Positions 23,154 to 30,087 of a stretch of DNA of 30,087 nt are shown here, piece by piece. The stretch comes from an uncultured Collinsella sp. (GTDB lineage: Bacteria; Actinomycetota; Coriobacteriia; Coriobacteriales; Coriobacteriaceae). The first letter of the stretch is position 1, and the number at the start of each line of letters is the position of its first letter. A program made the position numbers and the translations under genes. The notes beneath the pieces are model-generated. The model was not told where the DNA came from. It saw only the letters and a program-made list of their open reading frames with translations, and did no database searches. The stretch covers positions 1 through 30,087 of the forward strand of contig UQUG01000020.1 of NCBI GenBank assembly GCA_900544205.1, written 5' to 3'.

Positions 23154-25157
23154 ATGTCGAAGCAAGCGGTCGTTGGAATCTTGGCGCATGTCGATGCCGG
23201 CAAGACCACGCTGGCCGAGGCCATGCTGTTCAACGCGGGTCGCATTCGCAAGCGCGGCCGCGTGGACGATGGCGATTCATATCTGGACACGAACGCGATC
23301 GAGCGCGAGCGCGGCATTACGATCTTCTCGTCGCAGGCCATGCTCGACCATGGCGATACCCACGTCATGCTCGTGGATGCGCCGGGACATGTCGATTTTT
23401 CTGCCGAGGCGGAGCGCACGCTGCGCGCACTCGACTACGCGATTTTGGTTGTGGGCGCCAACGACGGCGTGCAAGGGCACACCGAAACCCTGTGGCGCCT
23501 GCTTGCGCGCTATGACATTCCGACGTTCATCTATATCAACAAAATCGATTTGGAGAATCCCGGCCGCGATGTTTTGCTGGCACAGCTTGGGCAGCGTCTT
23601 TCCGAGGGCTGCCTGGATGCCAACGAACTGCTGGCGGGCGGCGCCGTTCAGGAGGACGCTGCTGCGTTGGACGAGGCGGCGCTCGAGGAGTTTTTTGAAG
23701 CGGGCGAGCTTTCTGTCGCAACGCTGTCGCGCATGGTTGCCGAGCGCAAGCTCTTTCCCTGCTTTGCCGGCTCGGCGCTCAGGGACCAGGGCGTGGACGA
23801 ACTGCTGGATGGCATATGTGCGCTGATGCGCGAACAGGCGTGGCTCCCGGAGTTTGCCGCGCGCGTCTATCGTGTCAGCCGCGGGGATCGCGGCGAGCGT
23901 TTGGCTTGGGTTAAAGTGACCGGCGGCACGCTGCACGCAAAACAGATGATTGGCGGACGTTCCGGTGCCGAGGCATGGGAGCAAAAGATCGATCAGGTGC
24001 GCATCTATAACGGCGAGAAATACGAGCTTGCACAGAAAGTTGCCGCTGGCGGCATCTGCGCCGTGACGGGTCTTGCACACGTTCGCCCAGGGGACGCCCT
24101 GGGCGCGGAGCCCGCGGGCGATGCGCCCGTCATTGCGCCAGTCCTTACCTATACGGTGCTTCCGGGCGAACACGATGTCCACGCGGTGTTCAAAGCACTG
24201 ACTGAGTTGGCGGACGAAGATCCTATGCTCGGCGTAAGCTGGAATACGCATCTTGAGCAGATTCATTTGCAGTTGATGGGCGCCGTGCAGCTCGAGGTCG
24301 TGCAGCGGGTGTTGGCCGATCGCTTTGGCCTTTCGATTGATTTTGAGTCTGGCGGCATTCTCTATAAGGAGACTATTTCGCAGCCGGTCGAGGGCGTGGG
24401 CCACTTTGAGCCACTGCGCCACTATGCCGAGGTACATCTGCGCCTGGAGCCATTGCCGGCGGGTTCGGGCGTGCAGTTTGGCACCGTTACCTCGACCGAC
24501 GAGCTCGATCTTAACTGGCAGCGTCTGGCGCTCACCAACGCCATGGAGCGCGATCACCTGGGCGTGCTGACTGGCTCTCCCATCACCGATGTGCGCATTA
24601 CGCTCACGGGCGGCCGTGCGCATGCCAAACACACCGAGGGCGGCGATTTTCGCCAGGCCACGTACCGCGCGATTCGTCAGGGTTTGATGCAGGCGCGTGA
24701 GGCCGGCGCGGCGGTGCTGTTGGAGCCGTGGTATCGCTTTGAGCTCGAGGTGCCGGGGGAGTGCGTGGGCCGGGCGCTCTCGGATGCCACGCGCATGGGT
24801 GCCGAGTACGAGCCGCCGACGATGGCGGGGGACCGGGCGAAGCTTGTGGGTCGCGTGCCGGCATCCGAGGTGCAGGACTATGCCCTGGAGGTAGCTGCCT
24901 ACACAAGCGGCCGCGGTCATCTGTACCTGGAGTTCGCCGGTTATGCGGCTTGCCATGATGCCGAGCGCGTCATCGAGGCGGCCGCCTATGAGCCCGAGGC
25001 CGATCTGCCCAACACGCCTGATTCGGTCTTTTGCTCTCACGGTGCCGGTTACACGGTCAAATGGTACGACGTACCCGCCGCGGCGCACGTAAAGGTCGAT
25101 CCCTCCACCTTCCGCCCCTGGCGAGCAGCAGACGCAGAGTTCTTCTGCCATAGGTGA
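23154..25157 (+). CDS. TetM/EF-G-like translational GTPase
   Basis: A 667-residue GTPase of the ribosomal-protection/EF-G superfamily. G1 AHVDAGKTT at 11-19, G2 RERGIT at 51-56, G3 DAPGHVDF at 75-82, G4 NKID at 129-132, then domains II-V (for example HVRPGDALG, QLEVVQRVL, GRGHLYLEFAGY). It would act on the ribosome. In Tet(M) the loop before ADFR is SPVSTP; here the matching place reads H493-T-E-G-G-D498-F-R, so the tetracycline-displacing tip is not conserved. It is better called a TetM-like factor than a resistance gene. It is about 28 residues longer than Tet(M). A longer frame starts at 23085, but ATG 23154 has AGAGGAG and begins MSKQAVVGIL. Confidence 0.85.
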   Translation: MSKQAVVGILAHVDAGKTTLAEAMLFNAGRIRKRGRVDDGDSYLDTNAIERERGITIFSSQAMLDHGDTHVMLVDAPGHVDFSAEAERTLRALDYAILVVGANDGVQGHTETLWRLLARYDIPTFIYINKIDLENPGRDVLLAQLGQRLSEGCLDANELLAGGAVQEDAAALDEAALEEFFEAGELSVATLSRMVAERKLFPCFAGSALRDQGVDELLDGICALMREQAWLPEFAARVYRVSRGDRGERLAWVKVTGGTLHAKQMIGGRSGAEAWEQKIDQVRIYNGEKYELAQKVAAGGICAVTGLAHVRPGDALGAEPAGDAPVIAPVLTYTVLPGEHDVHAVFKALTELADEDPMLGVSWNTHLEQIHLQLMGAVQLEVVQRVLADRFGLSIDFESGGILYKETISQPVEGVGHFEPLRHYAEVHLRLEPLPAGSGVQFGTVTSTDELDLNWQRLALTNAMERDHLGVLTGSPITDVRITLTGGRAHAKHTEGGDFRQATYRAIRQGLMQAREAGAAVLLEPWYRFELEVPGECVGRALSDATRMGAEYEPPTMAGDRAKLVGRVPASEVQDYALEVAAYTSGRGHLYLEFAGYAACHDAERVIEAAAYEPEADLPNTPDSVFCSHGAGYTVKWYDVPAAAHVKVDPSTFRPWRAADAEFFCHR

Positions 25158-25187
25158 TAGAAGGGCGGCCTCTTTGTCACCTGCTGT

Positions 25188-25217
25188 TGGTATAACTCGG
25201 TATAAGTTGGTATAACT
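25188..25217 (+). promoter_or_regulatory. Promoter with three 10-bp direct repeats before the first AAA ATPase gene
   Basis: TTGGTATAAC at 25188-25197 and 25208-25217, with TCGGTATAAG between at 25198-25207: three copies at one-helical-turn spacing. TTGGTA (25188-25193) and TATAAC (25212-25217, 5 of 6 matches to the -10) are 18 bp apart and form a plausible promoter, starting near 25224. The repeat spacing suggests cooperative regulator binding on one DNA face. Confidence 0.6.
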
Positions 25218-25250
25218 ATAGGCAGCGTTTGCCAATCCGAGGAGGCCGAC

Positions 25251-26369
25251 ATGAATCCAAATCCCTTTAAGCCAACGGCAGGCAAGCGGCCTCCGATGCT
25301 CATTGGTCGCGAGTCGGTCATCGAAGATTTTGAGGAAGGGCTCGATAACGGCGCCGGAGCGCCGGGCAGGCTCATGCTCATTACGGGAAACCGCGGCTGC
25401 GGCAAGACAGTTCTCCTGCGGGAGCTGCAACGTCTGGCCAGCGAGCGCGGATGGGCGGTTGTCTCCGATTCCGCTTCGCTTGGCTTATGCGACCGCTTGG
25501 CCGACGCGCTTCGCTCGAATAGGCCCGTTGTGACGTCAATGGAATTCGGTTCGTCGTTTGGCCGGATGTCGGTCGAGGCGGCGCGAGCAAAGGGCGAAAC
25601 GTTGCGAGGGCTGGTCAACGAGCGCCTCAAGAAGCTCGGTCCAGGCAAGGGCATACTGTTTGCGATTGACGAGGCGCAATCTGCGTCTATCGAGGAACTA
25701 GCGGCTCTTGCCGTTCTCTATCAGCAGGTGCTCGGAGACCAGGATGCCACGGGATTGCCCGATAGCGACCAGCGCGGTCTTGCGCTGGTGTTCGCCGGCT
25801 TACCCAGTATGGTTGACGATCTGCTCGAAGAGCCGAGCGTGACGTTTTTGCGGCGTGCCCAGCAGCGTACGCTGGGGGCGATATCCTTGCCCAAGGTGCG
25901 TGATTCATATATCCAGACGGTCAAAGATGCTGGTCTTTACGTTGACACGGAGACGGCGGACCTTGCGGCACACAGGAGCATGGGGCATCCCTATATGGTT
26001 CAGCTGGTGGGCTATTACATGTGGCGCTCTGCTGTCCGGCGTGGCTCGCAAGTCATCGAAAGGCACGATGTCGAGGATGGCCATGCGGATGCCGTCTCCG
26101 AGTTCTACGAAGCGGTTGACGCGCCTCTATATTACGGGCTGCGCAGTCCACAGCGCCTTTTTATCGAGGCCATGGCGGTTGACGAGGGCAAACCAACTCG
26201 CATGGCGGATATCATTGAGCGCTGCGATCGCACCCAGAGCTGGGCGAGCAAATATCGCGCAAGCCTGATTCGCGAGCGCGTCATCGAGGCTGCCGGATAC
26301 GGCCTCGTCCGGTTTACCGTGCCCATGCTGGGCGCGTACATTCGCGATCGCATTTTATGGCACGAGTAG
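25251..26369 (+). CDS. AAA ATPase with C-terminal winged helix, copy 1
   Basis: A 372-residue P-loop ATPase of the AAA_16/Orc1-like type. N-terminal NPNPFKPTAGKRPPMLIGR, Walker A GNRGCGKT at 46-53, Walker B FAIDEAQ with Asp140, and FLRRAQQ plus QLVGYYM in the lid region. The C-terminal 70 residues (RMADIIERCDRTQSWASKYRASLI, GLVRFTVPMLGAYIRDR) look like a winged helix. No membrane segment or enzymatic effector domain is seen. Function is unknown; relatives occur as lone genes in actinobacteria. It shares motif order with the reverse-strand gene 28916-30016. GAGGAGG lies 6 bases before ATG 25251. The UvrA2-like gene follows within 2 bases. Confidence 0.85.
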   Translation: MNPNPFKPTAGKRPPMLIGRESVIEDFEEGLDNGAGAPGRLMLITGNRGCGKTVLLRELQRLASERGWAVVSDSASLGLCDRLADALRSNRPVVTSMEFGSSFGRMSVEAARAKGETLRGLVNERLKKLGPGKGILFAIDEAQSASIEELAALAVLYQQVLGDQDATGLPDSDQRGLALVFAGLPSMVDDLLEEPSVTFLRRAQQRTLGAISLPKVRDSYIQTVKDAGLYVDTETADLAAHRSMGHPYMVQLVGYYMWRSAVRRGSQVIERHDVEDGHADAVSEFYEAVDAPLYYGLRSPQRLFIEAMAVDEGKPTRMADIIERCDRTQSWASKYRASLIRERVIEAAGYGLVRFTVPMLGAYIRDRILWHE

Positions 26370-26370
26370 G

Positions 26371-28875
26371 GTGATAAAGGTGACGGAACAGAAGATGAGC
26401 CCGCAGGCTATCGAGGTGCGTGGCGCGCGTGTACACAACCTCAAGGACATCGATATCGATATTCCGCTGGGAAGGCTCGTAGGTATTGCTGGCGTGTCGG
26501 GTTCGGGCAAGAGTTCGCTGGCACTGGGGGTTCTTTATGCCGAGGGCTCGCGTCGTTACCTGGAGGCGCTCAGCACCTATACTCGACGTCGCCTGACGCA
26601 GGCCGAACACGCCCAGGTGGACGAGGTGCTGCACGTGCCGGCAGCGCTCGCATTGCATCAGCGCCCCAGCGTGCCGGGCGTACGCTCGACCTTTGGCACC
26701 ATGACCGAGCTCAACAATAGCCTGCGTCTGCTCTTTAGCCGTTGCGCCCATCACGTGTGCCCGCGCTGCGGGGCGCGTGTGGAGCCGATCCTTAACGTTG
26801 CCGCAGGCCTGTCGCTCACGTGTCCGACATGCGGCCGCGAGTTCTACGCGCCGAGTGCCGAGGACCTTGCCTTTAACAGTGGCGGTGCGTGTCCCACCTG
26901 CGGCGGCACCGGTGTCATGCGCGAGGTGGACGAGGCGAGCTTGGTACCCGACGAGTCAAAGACTATCAACGAGGGCGCGGTGCTTCCTTGGGGCACGCTC
27001 ATGTGGGATCTGATGAAGCAGGTGGCCGGCGAGATGGGCGTGCGCACCGATGTTCCGTTTGACCAGCTCACGCCTCAAGAGCGCGACATCGTGTTCCATG
27101 GTCCGGCGGTTAAGAAGCACATTCTCTACGTTCCCAAAAACGGCGAGGGCGCCACGCCGCTCGACTTCACCTATTACAACGCCGTCTATACCGTCGAGAA
27201 TGCGCTCGCCAAGGTCAAGGACGATAAGGGCTTAAAACGCGTTGCGCGCTTTTTGCGCGAGGGACCGTGTCGTGATTGCGGCGGCACGCGTCTCTCCGAG
27301 ACTGCTCGCCAGCCCCAGGTGCGCGGTATCAATCTGGCGCAGGCGGCGGCCATGACGCTGGGCGAGGCGATTGAATGGGTTCGCGGGGTGCCCGCGTCGT
27401 TGCCGGGCGAGATGCGGCCCATGGCGACGGATATCTGCGATTCGTTCTTGAGCACGGCTCGCCGTCTGATCGACTTGGGGCTCGACTACCTTTCGCTCGA
27501 TCGCGCCGGCGCCACGCTTTCCACGGGTGAGCGTCAACGCGTGCAGCTTGCTCGCGTGGTGCGCAATCGCTCCACGGGCGTGCTTTATGTACTGGATGAG
27601 CCCTCGATCGGCTTGCATCCTGCCAATGTCGACGGCTTGGTAGGCGTGATGCGCGATCTGGTGGATGACGGCAACACCGTGGTTGTTGTCGACCACGATA
27701 CGCGCGTACTGGCGGAAGCCGACTATCTGGTCGAGATGGGCCCCGTTGCCGGAGCAGGCGGCGGTAACGTGATCGCTGCAGGTACGGTGGACGAGGTCGA
27801 GCAATCGCAGGGCAGCCGCATCGCGCCGTTTTTGTGCTCAGAGTCCAAGCGCTTGCGTCCACAGGTGACTGACGAGGAAATGTTCGACCAGGGACATATC
27901 CGCATGGCAACCGATGCCATCCATACCGTAAAACCGCTCGAAGTCGATATCCCGCGCGGCCGCCTTGTCGCGGTGACGGGCGTTTCGGGCTCGGGCAAGA
28001 CGACGTTGGTGCTCGAGACGCTCATTCCGGCGCTTAAGGCCCAGGCAGCTGGCGAGCGCCTGCCAAGACACGTGCGTTGGGTCGATGCCGAAGGCATTGC
28101 TCGTGCCAACCTGATTGACGCCACGCCCATCGGCGCCAACGTGCGCTCGACGGTCGCAACCTATGCCGACATCCATGATGAGCTGCGCCGCGCCTTTGCC
28201 CGTACGCCCGAGGCCAAGGCGGCTGGCTACAAGGCGGGTGCCTTTAGCTATAACACCGGCGCCTTGCGCTGTCCTACGTGCGACGGCACGGGATCGATAT
28301 CGCTCGACGTGCAGTTTTTGCCCGACGTCGAGATTGTCTGCCCGGCATGTCGCGGTTCGCGTTATGCAGACGTGGCTTCGCGTATCCATCGCGAGGGCAA
28401 GGACGGGAGCTTGCTGACGTTGCCGCAGCTCATGGACATGAGTGTGGACGAGGCCATCGACGCCACACTGGGGCTCAAGAAGGTTCAGGCGCGCTTGCAG
28501 ACCTTGCACGACTTGGGCTTGGGCTATCTCACGCTCGGTGAGCCCACGCCGGCGCTTTCGGGCGGCGAGGCACAGCGCCTTAAGCTCGCGAGCGAGATGG
28601 GCCGCGTGCAGGATGATGCCGTATTCGTGTTCGACGAACCCACGATTGGCCTGCATCCGCTCGATGTTCAGGTGTTGCTGAGTGTGTTTGACGGCCTCGT
28701 TGCCAAGGGCGCCACGGTTATCGTGATCGAACACGATCCCGACCTTATCCGTAACGCCGATTACGTGATCGACATGGGCCCGGGCGGTGGCGACGCGGGC
28801 GGGCAAATCGTCTGCGCCGGTACGCCGGGCGACATCGTGGCCTGCTCCGCAAGCATCACCGGCCGCTACCTATAG
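26371..28875 (+). CDS. UvrA2-like excinuclease ATPase lacking the UvrB-binding domain
   Basis: An 834-residue ABC-type DNA-binding ATPase with two UvrA halves. Half 1: Walker A GVSGSGKS at 41-48, zinc modules CPRCG, CPTCG, CPTCGG and CRDCGG, signature LSTGERQR at 383-390. Half 2: Walker A GVSGSGKT at 537-544, zinc CPTCDG/CPACRG, signature LSGGEAQR at 729-736, Walker B FVFDEPT. UvrA proper is about 940 residues; the roughly 100-residue UvrB-interaction domain after Walker A is missing, as CPRCG leads directly to the CPTCG fingers. UvrA2 proteins are linked to drug/DNA-adduct tolerance. Start GTG 26371 or GTG 26380 is uncertain (best AGGG spacing favours 26380). Confidence 0.88.
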   Translation: MIKVTEQKMSPQAIEVRGARVHNLKDIDIDIPLGRLVGIAGVSGSGKSSLALGVLYAEGSRRYLEALSTYTRRRLTQAEHAQVDEVLHVPAALALHQRPSVPGVRSTFGTMTELNNSLRLLFSRCAHHVCPRCGARVEPILNVAAGLSLTCPTCGREFYAPSAEDLAFNSGGACPTCGGTGVMREVDEASLVPDESKTINEGAVLPWGTLMWDLMKQVAGEMGVRTDVPFDQLTPQERDIVFHGPAVKKHILYVPKNGEGATPLDFTYYNAVYTVENALAKVKDDKGLKRVARFLREGPCRDCGGTRLSETARQPQVRGINLAQAAAMTLGEAIEWVRGVPASLPGEMRPMATDICDSFLSTARRLIDLGLDYLSLDRAGATLSTGERQRVQLARVVRNRSTGVLYVLDEPSIGLHPANVDGLVGVMRDLVDDGNTVVVVDHDTRVLAEADYLVEMGPVAGAGGGNVIAAGTVDEVEQSQGSRIAPFLCSESKRLRPQVTDEEMFDQGHIRMATDAIHTVKPLEVDIPRGRLVAVTGVSGSGKTTLVLETLIPALKAQAAGERLPRHVRWVDAEGIARANLIDATPIGANVRSTVATYADIHDELRRAFARTPEAKAAGYKAGAFSYNTGALRCPTCDGTGSISLDVQFLPDVEIVCPACRGSRYADVASRIHREGKDGSLLTLPQLMDMSVDEAIDATLGLKKVQARLQTLHDLGLGYLTLGEPTPALSGGEAQRLKLASEMGRVQDDAVFVFDEPTIGLHPLDVQVLLSVFDGLVAKGATVIVIEHDPDLIRNADYVIDMGPGGGDAGGQIVCAGTPGDIVACSASITGRYL

Positions 28876-28876
28876 A

Positions 28877-28911
28877 CAATGAGGCAAAGGGACAGCCCCT
28901 TTGCCTCATTG
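28877..28911. terminator. Long hairpin between convergent UvrA2-like and AAA ATPase genes
   Basis: A 15-bp perfect stem, CAATGAGGCAAAGGG (28877-28891) and 28897-28911, around loop ACAGC. It begins 2 bases after one stop and ends 4 bases before the stop of the other gene. No T-tract, so bidirectional termination is inferred. Confidence 0.65.
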
Positions 28912-28915
28912 ATGC

Positions 28916-30016
28916 CTATTTCACGCATTGAGCCGCGAGATAGTCGCGGAAGAATGGCAATTCAAATGCGACGAGCCCTCGTCCTCGTTCCCCGATGATG
29001 CCGGCATCTATCATTCGGCGTCGGTAGCGGGAGACCTGCTGCGGCGAACGCTTAAGGCGCTCGACAAGGTCGGCGGTGGTGGACTCTTCCTCGTCATCGA
29101 GCATGGCGATGAGGAATCGCTTGTCCTCTGCAGTGAGTTCCCGATAGGTTGCCGCGAGGATTCGGTCGTCCATCTCGTCGCGCGCGATTTTGATTCCCAG
29201 GTCAAAGTCGCGTGACGAGATTTCCTTCGAATCGCTTGTGAGATCCCAGGCACGGTAGCCTACGAGTTGCAATAGGAAGGGAAAACCAGAGATCGAGCGA
29301 ACGGCTCTATCGATTCCCTCAGCATCTGCCAGGCGATCGTTTTCCTGGATTGTGCGAATCAAGGCCTCGCGTACGTCATAGTCGGCAATGCGACCCAGAT
29401 GATATTGTTGGGCGCGGCGAAGGAACGAGACCGTCTTGTGGTTCAGCAACGTCGAGACGTTGTTGGGAAGTCCCGCCATGAGCAGGGCGACGCGTTTCCC
29501 ATCGGTCACAAAGTGCTGATACGTCGCTGCGAGCTGAATCATTTCGTCGAGTGTCGGGTCCACCTCGTCAACCGTGACGAGCAGACCGGTGCCTGCCTCG
29601 TTGAGCTGGTCGATGATGTCGCTCATGCGATAACGCCAGGTTGAGGCATCGTGAACGCGATTGACCTCGATGCTGCCGAGCGGTGCAATTCCGAGGCCGG
29701 TGACTTCGAAGTTCTTAGACGGGTCGATAAGATGGCCGGCAGCACGTTTCGCCCCGAACTCGATTTCCTCAAGCATTCCCGGGAGCGCGGTCGTCTTTAC
29801 GGCAATCCAGCCGTGGGATTCCGCCCTTGTCGCGAGCGACGACATGAGAGCGGTTTTACCGGTTCCACGCGCGCCTGAGAAGATCGAGGTCAATTCTGGG
29901 CGCCTGCTCTGGCTCAAGAAGGCACGGTCCAGATCCCGAATAATCTGTTGTCTGCCAGCGAGATGGGCAGGAACCTCGCCAAAACTGGGGGTAAACGGGT
30001 TCTCGAGATATTCCAC
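28916..30016 (-). CDS. AAA ATPase with C-terminal winged helix, copy 2
   Basis: A 366-residue paralogue-type protein. N-terminal NPFTPSFGEVPAHLAGR, Walker A GARGTGKT at 48-55, Walker B VTVDEVD with Asp151, then FLRRAQQYHLG and FLLQLVGYRAW, and a C-terminal winged-helix-like part (TTADLVERLKRSPQQVSRYRRR). The same order as the gene at 25251-26369, but it differs in the middle, so the pair is an old duplication or two imports rather than a recent copy. Role unknown. Start GTG 30016 with AAAGGAG 6 bases upstream. An AT-rich promoter region follows to the window edge. Confidence 0.85.
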   Translation of the reverse strand: MEYLENPFTPSFGEVPAHLAGRQQIIRDLDRAFLSQSRRPELTSIFSGARGTGKTALMSSLATRAESHGWIAVKTTALPGMLEEIEFGAKRAAGHLIDPSKNFEVTGLGIAPLGSIEVNRVHDASTWRYRMSDIIDQLNEAGTGLLVTVDEVDPTLDEMIQLAATYQHFVTDGKRVALLMAGLPNNVSTLLNHKTVSFLRRAQQYHLGRIADYDVREALIRTIQENDRLADAEGIDRAVRSISGFPFLLQLVGYRAWDLTSDSKEISSRDFDLGIKIARDEMDDRILAATYRELTAEDKRFLIAMLDDEEESTTADLVERLKRSPQQVSRYRRRMIDAGIIGERGRGLVAFELPFFRDYLAAQCVK

Positions 30017-30040
30017 AAGGCTCTCCTTTCACACCGCCGT

Positions 30041-30064
30041 TTAACTTCATTTTACTTTAGTTAA
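30041..30064 (-). promoter_or_regulatory. AT-rich promoter region with a 6-bp inverted repeat
   Basis: TTAACT (30041-30046) / AGTTAA (30059-30064) flank TAAAAT, a -10-like box on the minus strand (30049-30054) 33 bases before the GTG start. The -35 is unclear. The local AT-richness contrasts with the rest of the window. Confidence 0.4.
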
Positions 30065-30087
30065 TTCTGATTAAAAGTGAGGGCTCT

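Noticed and set aside
23154..25157. Call as a tetracycline resistance gene
   Set aside because: Superfamily motifs fit, but the Tet(M) tip sequence is absent and no mobile context is visible.
25158..25187. Possible hairpin AAGGGCGGCCTCTT after the TetM-like gene
   Set aside because: The arms would leave a one-base loop, so it cannot form a stable terminator.
23277..25430. A very long reverse-strand open frame (717 codons)
   Set aside because: It is the shadow of the TetM-like gene in GC-rich sequence, with no start signal and no recognisable protein character.

Overview
The window is a GC-rich, gene-dense bacterial chromosome segment with almost no gene overlap. The gene families present are a YtrA-type GntR operon, an EFR1-type flavodoxin/ferredoxin, a YhhQ-type transporter, RF3, RsmJ, a UvrA2-like ATPase and 'NPF..P..G' AAA ATPases. 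Together with the GC content and short promoters with -10 boxes such as TACAAT, TATCAT and TGnGACAAT, they suggest a gut actinobacterium of the class Coriobacteriia, most likely Collinsella-like. This placement rests on recall of gene families, not on a search. No rRNA, tRNA, CRISPR array, complete insertion sequence or prophage was found.

Layout. 1-4612: the 3' part of one hybrid sensor kinase, a convergent FMN-binding split-barrel protein, and a complete BvgS/EvgS-like hybrid kinase with two periplasmic solute-binding domains. 4613-8116: a repeat-rich intergenic region, then forward genes for a small potassium channel, a LOG-family hydrolase, a ClC-type channel and an EFR1-type flavodoxin/ferredoxin. 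8132-11438: a reverse block with a DMT transporter, a 450-bp gene-free stretch holding a long inverted repeat, and a permease/ATPase/GntR (YtrA-like) ABC operon with a clear promoter and operator. 11439-15091: a gene-free stretch with three 80-bp-spaced palindromic repeats, then prfC, a queuosine-precursor-type transporter behind a riboswitch-like leader, and an SDR enzyme. 15142-20848: uracil-DNA glycosylase, a DMT exporter divergent from a LysR regulator, a MATE exporter, an RlmA-type rRNA methyltransferase and a small membrane protein. 21077-25157: an unlisted-size 47-residue membrane peptide gene, rsmJ, a small Cys-rich protein divergent from a GNAT acetyltransferase, and a TetM/EF-G-like GTPase. 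25188-30016: two related AAA ATPases flanking a UvrA2-like gene.

How it fits together. Much of the window is housekeeping for translation and rRNA (RF3, RsmJ, RlmA, TetM-like GTPase) and DNA repair (Ung, UvrA2-like), plus membrane export and sensing. The most distinctive material is non-coding: a repeat family that carries an extended -10 box, a 38-bp-armed inverted repeat, an 80-bp-period palindrome array, a perfect palindrome between divergent genes, a three-copy 10-bp repeat at a promoter, and several long hairpins without T-tracts between convergent genes. The best candidate for an undescribed functional unit is the AAA ATPase / UvrA2-like / AAA ATPase cluster at the right end, though nothing here shows what it does.
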